Position numbers and translations under genes: made by a program
Source of the DNA: Clostridia bacterium
GTDB taxonomy: Bacteria > Bacillota_A > Clostridia > Oscillospirales > Acutalibacteraceae
Direction: 5' to 3'
Assembly: GCA_017549665.1 (NCBI GenBank)
Contig: JAFYUD010000221.1
Location: 1-10,970, forward strand
Length of the DNA stretch: 10,970 nt
Shown: in pieces, positions 6,960-10,970 of the stretch
How the letters are laid out: the number at the start of each line of letters is the position of its first letter
Numbering within the stretch: position 1 is the stretch's first letter
The notes under the pieces: generated by a model
Database searches by the model: none
What the model saw: only the letters and a program-made list of their open reading frames with translations
Told to the model about the DNA's origin: nothing

Positions 6960-6979
6960 TTCATAATTTGTTCATAATT
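6960..6979. promoter_or_regulatory. Direct repeat TTCATAATT, candidate response-regulator site
   Basis: TTCATAATT occurs at 6960-6968 and again at 6971-6979, exactly 11 bp apart, i.e. hexamer TTCATA-N5-TTCATA on one face of the helix. A degenerate third unit (TACATC, 6982-6987) follows in phase. This is the arrangement used by OmpR/PhoB-type response regulators. It lies about 75-90 bp upstream of the 37-aa peptide gene. The spacer is very AT-rich, so chance is possible. Confidence 0.4.
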
Positions 6980-7002
6980 AATACATCTTGTATTAACTTT
7001 TT
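6978..7002 (+). terminator. AT-rich hairpin with T-run after the decarboxylase gene
   Basis: TTAATACA (6978-6985) and TGTATTAA (6989-6996) form a perfect 8-bp inverted repeat with a 3-nt gap, followed by C and five Ts (6998-7002). It may be a weak intrinsic terminator of the scfB-decarboxylase transcript, or a DNA dyad bound by a regulator of the next gene. The stem has only two G-C pairs. Confidence 0.4.
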
Positions 7003-7022
7003 AATGGTTTAATATATATGAA
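6988..7022 (+). promoter_or_regulatory. Probable but poorly defined promoter region of the 37-aa peptide gene
   Basis: The stretch holds -10-like sequences (TAATAT at 7010-7015, TATATA at 7013-7018) but only poor -35 boxes (TTGTAT at 6988-6993). A weak -35 next to an upstream direct repeat would fit an activator-dependent promoter; this is inference. Confidence 0.3.
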
Positions 7023-7052
7023 TAAATTACAACTTGGAAAGGAGTTTGTAAA

Positions 7053-7166
7053 ATGGACGTAGTAAGCCAGATTATTGACAAAATCATCGAATTTTTCCAG
7101 AATGCTCTTAAGGATTCAGGTATGTGGGACTCAGTTCTTGAGGTTGCATACAAGCTTTTCGGTTAA
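7053..7166 (+). CDS. Small acidic amphipathic peptide, 37 aa, unknown function
   Basis: I do not recognise this gene. It is a complete ATG-to-TAA frame of 37 codons, supported by an ideal ribosome site AAAGGAG (7038-7044, 8-nt spacer) and a strong dedicated terminator 19 bp after the stop. The protein begins MDVVSQIIDKIIEFFQNAL and ends SVLEVAYKLFG. It has no cysteine, proline or signal peptide, six acidic and three basic residues. Hydrophobic residues at 4, 8, 11, 15 and 18 alternate by 3 and 4 with polar ones at 2, 5, 6, 9, 13, 16, 17 and 20, so residues 2-21 make a clear amphipathic helix. A DSG turn at 21-23 is followed by a second short helix. The design (two helices, turn, C-terminal KLFG) recalls beta-type phenol-soluble modulins, but that is resemblance of plan, not shown homology. 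Alternatives are a membrane-binding regulator, a helix-forming bacteriocin or a subunit-like small protein. Confidence 0.72.
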   Translation: MDVVSQIIDKIIEFFQNALKDSGMWDSVLEVAYKLFG

Positions 7167-7184
7167 TTCTTTGAACGAGTTGTG

Positions 7185-7214
7185 AAGCGCACTTCTGCAG
7201 AAGTGTGCTTTTTT
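7185..7214 (+). terminator. Intrinsic terminator of the 37-aa peptide gene
   Basis: A near-perfect inverted repeat with arms AAGCGCACTTCT (7185-7196) and AGAAGTGTGCTT (7199-7210), one G-U pair, and six Ts (7209-7214). It is one of the strongest terminators in the window and supports the small gene upstream as a real transcription unit. Confidence 0.92.
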
Positions 7215-7223
7215 CTTTGCAAT

Positions 7224-7260
7224 AAAAAATCCGTGATTCTCACAAAGGGGAGTCACGGAT
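7224..7260 (-). terminator. Intrinsic terminator of the M28 peptidase gene
   Basis: ATCCGTGA (7229-7236) pairs perfectly with TCACGGAT (7253-7260), and five further inner pairs (two G-U) leave a 6-nt loop. Read on the minus strand, the stem ends in a run of Ts (complement of 7224-7229). It begins 18 nt past the M28 stop. A T-run on the plus-strand side (7263-7268) means it could also work in that direction. Confidence 0.88.
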
Positions 7261-7277
7261 AATTTTTTATTGATTAT

Positions 7278-8522
7278 TTACTGCTTTGCGCCGTCGTCGA
7301 ACTTTTCAAGAACTCTGACGCTTACTGCGTAGCAGTTTGCAAGACCTTCAGCATTCATGTTATCGTATGTGTCACGTCTTGTGTGATAATAACTTTCAAG
7401 CACATGGTTAAGACCTGTGATACCTGTTGCTCTGAAGCCTGCCTTTGCAAATGCAGCTGAGTCAGTTGCACCGCCGAGAGGAGGAACCATACCCTTTGTA
7501 CAGGGGATATTGAGCTCTTGAGCACATTCCATGAAAAGGTCTGAAACATCCTTGTCAACCTTTACGGTGCCGTTAAGGTCACGGTAGTTGGTCATAAGGT
7601 ACTTCGGATCATGGATTGTGTCGTATGAGTAAATGAAAGTGGGAACATCATTGAAATCATTTTTGTGAGCTTCACACCATGCCATTGAGCCTCTGAGACC
7701 TGCTTCTTCTGAACCTGAAATAATAACGCCGACTTCAGTGTTTTCAAGCTCGATGCCTTCGTCCCTGAGTGCCTTGAGGATGGCAATACCCATGTAACAG
7801 CCTGAAAGATTGTCATTTGCACCGTCAACAATTCTCTTTCTGTTCCACATCCAGTACATACCGATAAGGAAGGGGACAAAGATAAATCCTACAATACCTG
7901 CAATGAATACGCCTGATGATGTATCAGGAGTATCGATTGTTGTTACTCCGTACTTTATAAGCTTGATTACAGAAACAACGAGATAGTAAAGAGCGCCGAT
8001 GAAAGCAAGACCGATATGTAAATCGAAGCCTACGCCGCCGAACTTGTAGTTAACGGGCCATTCCCAGCATGCATCTGGGTGACCGTTAAAGAAAATACGG
8101 CGCTTTACTTCGCCCTTGCATTTTTTTATAGCTGTAACGTTGTGTCCGGTCATTTCAGGAAAGAATCTGTCAACAACCTTTTTGTACATACCGAACTGGA
8201 AGAATAAGATTAACAGACCGATTGTAATAAGTATTGCAGAAAGAAGAGGGAAGAAGAAATGCATGGGAATAGCTATAAGTGCAAAAGTGATTGTGAAGAA
8301 AATCCAACCGAAGAATGAACCGGGATTCTCTTTGAATGATTCAGTGTAAACTGTTTCACAGCCGCAATCTTCCTTGAGAACCTTTGCCATGTGGTCGCAT
8401 GCCTGCTTTTCGCCTACAGAACCGGGGCCACGCTTCTCAAAGTTTTTGATAATATATGTGATTTCATCAATCATATATTGTGCGGCTTCATTTTTTTTGT
8501 CCATGATTTTCTTAAGATTCAT
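7278..8522 (-). CDS. Membrane-embedded M28 family zinc peptidase
   Basis: A peptidase of family M28 (aminopeptidase Y/S type, two zinc ions), anchored in the membrane. The ligand set is visible: H148 with D150 in NGHPD, D237 in GANDNLSG, the catalytic pair E272/E273 in SGSEEAGLRGS, D301 in YSYDT and H380 in ESYYHTRRDT. At 414 residues it is longer than a bare M28 domain because of four hydrophobic segments, about 69-90, 92-110, 168-188 and 204-226. The second pair sits between the first and second zinc ligands. There is no signal peptide. Positive residues flanking the helices (KYKK-like at 113-119, NRKR at 227-230) suggest that both hairpins return to the cytoplasm, placing the active site there. 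ATG at 8522 has GGAGG (complement of 8530-8534) with a 7-nt spacer. It is a single-gene unit with its own promoter and terminator. The substrate is unknown; it could be peptides released at the membrane, including modified ones. Confidence 0.87.
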   Translation of the reverse strand: MNLKKIMDKKNEAAQYMIDEITYIIKNFEKRGPGSVGEKQACDHMAKVLKEDCGCETVYTESFKENPGSFFGWIFFTITFALIAIPMHFFFPLLSAILITIGLLILFFQFGMYKKVVDRFFPEMTGHNVTAIKKCKGEVKRRIFFNGHPDACWEWPVNYKFGGVGFDLHIGLAFIGALYYLVVSVIKLIKYGVTTIDTPDTSSGVFIAGIVGFIFVPFLIGMYWMWNRKRIVDGANDNLSGCYMGIAILKALRDEGIELENTEVGVIISGSEEAGLRGSMAWCEAHKNDFNDVPTFIYSYDTIHDPKYLMTNYRDLNGTVKVDKDVSDLFMECAQELNIPCTKGMVPPLGGATDSAAFAKAGFRATGITGLNHVLESYYHTRRDTYDNMNAEGLANCYAVSVRVLEKFDDGAKQ

Positions 8523-8553
8523 AAGAAAGCCTCCGATATAACGTAATAATGTT

Positions 8554-8581
8554 ATTTTAGCACAAAAAAAATATTTTTCAA
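8554..8581 (-). promoter_or_regulatory. Promoter of the M28 peptidase gene
   Basis: On the minus strand, TTGAAA (complement of 8576-8581), 16 bp, then TAAAAT (complement of 8554-8559) preceded by TGC, an extended -10. Transcription would start near 8547, about 25 nt before the start codon. A small dyad ATAAC/GTTAT (8538-8542/8551-8555) covers the start point and could be an operator. Confidence 0.68.
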
Positions 8582-8663
8582 TGAATATTCTGTAAAAACA
8601 TAATTTTATTTCAGAAATTTATAAAGATTAAGTAAAATTATTTATCAAATTATTCCTCTTCAC

Positions 8664-8692
8664 TTGAATATTTTTAATATTTATGTTATTAT
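8664..8692 (+). promoter_or_regulatory. Promoter of the YfhO-family gene
   Basis: TTGAAT (8664-8669), 17 bp, TATTAT (8687-8692) with an extended -10 (TGT at 8684-8686). The expected start is near 8699, leaving a leader of about 29 nt that contains the ribosome site. Confidence 0.65.
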
Positions 8693-8711
8693 AACAAAGA
8701 ATGTATATATG

Positions 8712-8718
8712 AAAGGGA
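8712..8718 (+). promoter_or_regulatory. Ribosome binding site that fixes a TTG start
   Basis: AAAGGGA lies 9 nt before TTG at 8728. An in-frame TGA at 8710-8712 rules out anything earlier, and the next in-frame ATG (8815) is inside the first membrane helix. The TTG is therefore the only sensible start. Confidence 0.8.
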
Positions 8719-8727
8719 CGATCTTTT

Positions 8728-10970
8728 TTGAAGAATAAATTAAGACAGAAAAACGGAGGTTTTCTCAGCCGCAATATCAACTGCGTAGCTTCAGCGGTTA
8801 TTGCATCCGTTATAATGATTTTTGCCTATATCGTCTGGCAGTTTTTCCCCTTCGGTGAAAATATAATCCTGCGAATGGACCTTTATCATCAGTATGCTCC
8901 GCTTTTTGCTGAGCTTTATGAACGTATCTTCGGTGCTGATTCACTGCTGTATTCGTTCACTTCAGGTCTCGGAAGCAGCTTCTTAGGTAACTATTTCAAT
9001 TACCTTTCAAGCCCCACAATGCTTTTTGTACTGATTTTCGGACATTATAATATTCCCGAAGCAGTTGCGGCAATGGTACTTGTAAAGGCATCGGCATCAG
9101 CCTTCACTTTCACTTACTTCCTGAGTAAGATTTCAAAAAAGTCAGACCTGTCGACTTCTGCCTTCGGTCTGCTTTATGCTTTCAGCGGATACTTTATTGC
9201 ATATTACTGGAATATCATGTGGCTCGATGCTGTTGTTGTATTCCCGCTTGTAATGCTCGGTATATGGTATATTATAGAAGAGGGTAAGAGTCTTACTTAT
9301 GTGATTTCCCTTGCATATGTAATGATGACTAATTATTACATGGCTTATATGACATGTATTCTTTCAGTTATTTTCTTCCTTTACTTCTATTTCTCAAAAT
9401 ACTCACTTTCTACAAAAGTAAATAAGAATATCATCCTTAAGGATAAATATAAGAATACTCTCGGAACAAAGTTCTTTAATTCAACATTTATGATGCGTGG
9501 TGTCAACTTTGCTTCGTCATCAATTCTCGCAGCTCTGATTGCTGCATTTGCACTTCTTCCCGTATTCTTTATTCTTCAGAAATCTTCAGCTACAAATTCA
9601 TCATTCCCCACAACATTCTCTTCATATTTTACAATATTTGATTTCTTTGCAAATCATCTTGCAGGTGTTGAGCCTACTATCAGAAGCAGCGGTGATGCTG
9701 TATATCCCAATGTTTACTGCGGTATTCTTACTCTTGTTCTTGTGCCTCTTTTCATGTTCTGTAAAAAGATTTCCACATCAGAGAAGATCGCAACAGGAGC
9801 TGTCGCTGCAGTATTCTTCCTGAGCTTCAATGTAAATGTGCTTAACTATATCTGGCACGGCTTCCATTTCCCCAATGATCTTCCTTACAGATTTTCATTT
9901 GCATATTCATTCTTCCTGCTTTATGTAGCATACAGAGCGTTTACAAAAATCGACAAGATTTCATCAAGAGATATTCTTGCATCTGCTGCACTTGTTGCAG
10001 GATTTGCGGTAATTGTTGAAAAAGTCGGCTCTGCAAATGTTAATCTGAAGGTTGTATGGACAAGCGTTATCTTTGCTGTTGTTTATGCAGTTGTCCTTAC
10101 ATTTATCAAGAATCCTAAGTATCTCAGAACTTCAATGTCTATTCTTCTTCTTACCTGTGTATGTGCAGAGCTTCTCGTGGCAGACACTCCCAACTACAAG
10201 GTAACACAGACAAAGACATCCTATACCGGTTCTTATGAGGATACAATGGCTGCAATTGACATTGTAAAAGAAAAGGAAGGCGAAGACAGCTTCTACAGAA
10301 TGGAGCTTGTAACGCTTCTTACAAGAATGGATAACTGCTGGTTCTATTATCCCGGTGTTTCAACATTCACATCAATGGCTTATGAGGATGTTGCACATCT
10401 TCAGGATCATCTCGGTCTTAACGGTAATAAAATCAACAGCTACACATATAATTGTCAGACACCTCTTTATAATGCAATGATGTCAATCAAGTACCTTGTT
10501 GACAACAGCACTTACGTTCCTACTGACAATTACAAGCCTCCTCTTGACGGAGACTTTATCTACAATAAAATCGGCACTCACAACGATATGACAGTTTATG
10601 AAAATAATTACTGGCTTCCCGTTGCATTCTCTGTCGGCGCTGAAACCGATTCAATGTGGATTTATGATGATGACAACCCCTTCGTTGTTCAGAATGATTT
10701 CTTCTATAATGCATCAGGTGTTTCAGATATTCTTGAGCAGCTTGACGGTTATGTTTCTGACAGATCCAATATTGACGAAATTGATGCAAACAGCATGAGT
10801 GACGGTACATTCAGTGTTTATAAGTCAGATTCATCTCAGGCTTCAAATGAAGTTACATTTACTTTCCTTATCGAAGAAACTCAGGATGTATATATTTACT
10901 TTGAAAGCCAGGATGTAAATTCAGTTCTCGTTTCTGCAGGCGGATTCACATATAATCAGTCAATCGACGG
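8728..10970 (+). CDS. YfhO family polytopic membrane protein, 3'-truncated
   Basis: A large multi-spanning membrane protein of the YfhO family (GT-C-like fold). Bacillus YfhO and Listeria relatives are involved in adding sugars to lipoteichoic or wall teichoic acid, so a cell-envelope glycosylation role is likely. 747 residues are visible with no stop; family members are about 850-900. A basic N-terminus (KNKLRQK) precedes the first helix (about 20-42). Family landmarks: MDLYHQYAP at 50-58 with the acidic D51 just after the first helix, SGLGSSF about 79-85, NYLSSP, the pore-side segment WNIMWLDAVVVFPL at 161-174 with D167, and the DLPYRFSF motif at 384-391. Hydrophobic segments alternate to about residue 490, and a mostly hydrophilic, Tyr/Asn/Asp-rich C-terminal part follows, probably extracytoplasmic. 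The start is TTG, with no ATG alternative. It is divergent from the M28 gene. The sugar and acceptor cannot be named. Confidence 0.9.
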   Translation, partial: MKNKLRQKNGGFLSRNINCVASAVIASVIMIFAYIVWQFFPFGENIILRMDLYHQYAPLFAELYERIFGADSLLYSFTSGLGSSFLGNYFNYLSSPTMLFVLIFGHYNIPEAVAAMVLVKASASAFTFTYFLSKISKKSDLSTSAFGLLYAFSGYFIAYYWNIMWLDAVVVFPLVMLGIWYIIEEGKSLTYVISLAYVMMTNYYMAYMTCILSVIFFLYFYFSKYSLSTKVNKNIILKDKYKNTLGTKFFNSTFMMRGVNFASSSILAALIAAFALLPVFFILQKSSATNSSFPTTFSSYFTIFDFFANHLAGVEPTIRSSGDAVYPNVYCGILTLVLVPLFMFCKKISTSEKIATGAVAAVFFLSFNVNVLNYIWHGFHFPNDLPYRFSFAYSFFLLYVAYRAFTKIDKISSRDILASAALVAGFAVIVEKVGSANVNLKVVWTSVIFAVVYAVVLTFIKNPKYLRTSMSILLLTCVCAELLVADTPNYKVTQTKTSYTGSYEDTMAAIDIVKEKEGEDSFYRMELVTLLTRMDNCWFYYPGVSTFTSMAYEDVAHLQDHLGLNGNKINSYTYNCQTPLYNAMMSIKYLVDNSTYVPTDNYKPPLDGDFIYNKIGTHNDMTVYENNYWLPVAFSVGAETDSMWIYDDDNPFVVQNDFFYNASGVSDILEQLDGYVSDRSNIDEIDANSMSDGTFSVYKSDSSQASNEVTFTFLIEETQDVYIYFESQDVNSVLVSAGGFTYNQSID

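Larger units (their letters stand above)
8523..8727. other. Divergent intergenic region between the M28 and yfhO-type genes
   Basis: About 205 bp, very AT-rich, with the minus-strand promoter at 8554-8581 and the plus-strand promoter at 8664-8692. Between them (about 8582-8663) I see no gene, RNA element or clear repeat. The two promoters point away from each other and do not overlap, so shared control is possible but not indicated. Confidence 0.75.

Noticed and set aside
8667..8683. AATATT/AATATT inverted repeat upstream of the YfhO gene
   Set aside because: Simple AT-rich sequence in a spacer of the same composition, so a chance dyad is expected.
8709..8738. ATG at 8709 as start of a leader peptide before the YfhO gene
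   Set aside because: Nine codons only, with no ribosome site upstream; it overlaps the AAAGGGA site used by the TTG start.
1..10970. CRISPR array, insertion sequence, prophage, tRNA or rRNA
   Set aside because: No regularly spaced repeats, transposase or integrase genes, terminal repeats or RNA gene signatures were seen.

Overview
The window looks like part of a low-GC Gram-positive chromosome from the class Clostridia, probably a gut or rumen Ruminococcaceae/Oscillospiraceae-type organism. The main evidence is a SCIFF peptide gene (scfA) with its radical SAM maturase (scfB), a pair nearly confined to Clostridia. AGGAG-type ribosome sites, sigma-A-like promoters, a TTG start and the protein sequences agree with this. 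No mobile element, CRISPR array, rRNA or tRNA was found. The genus is not determined.

Layout, left to right. (1) Positions 3-2551: the 3' part of trkA and complete trkH, on the + strand 14 bp apart, forming a Trk/Ktr-type potassium uptake system. (2) 2552-2647: a short spacer with three copies of GTGTAAAG that could be an operator or a terminator, followed by a MATE-family exporter gene (2648-4015). (3) 4012-6957: a near-consensus promoter whose -35 box overlaps the MATE stop codon drives scfA (49 aa, 4096-4245). An intrinsic terminator follows, then scfB (4307-5680), then a PLP-dependent Orn/Lys/Arg-decarboxylase-family gene (5680-6957) whose ATG overlaps the scfB stop (TAATG). The terminator should make much more precursor message than enzyme message. 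(4) 6958-7214: a regulatory-looking spacer, then an unlisted 37-codon gene (7053-7166) with a near-ideal Shine-Dalgarno and its own strong terminator, encoding an acidic amphipathic peptide. (5) 7224-8522, minus strand: a membrane-embedded M28-family zinc peptidase with its own terminator and promoter. (6) 8523-8727: a divergent intergenic region with one promoter each way. (7) 8728-10970, + strand: the 5' part of a YfhO-family polytopic membrane protein with a TTG start, cut off by the window end.

Working together: trkA/trkH form one functional unit. scfA and scfB are precursor and modifying enzyme of a ranthipeptide (thioether-bridged RiPP). The decarboxylase is translationally coupled to scfB, but its link to the peptide is unknown. 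The points most worth a second look are the SCIFF peptide, which has Gly at the position that is the Thr cross-link acceptor in characterised SCIFFs and carries a seventh Cys; the 37-aa helical peptide gene; and the M28 peptidase whose catalytic residues are split by a transmembrane hairpin.
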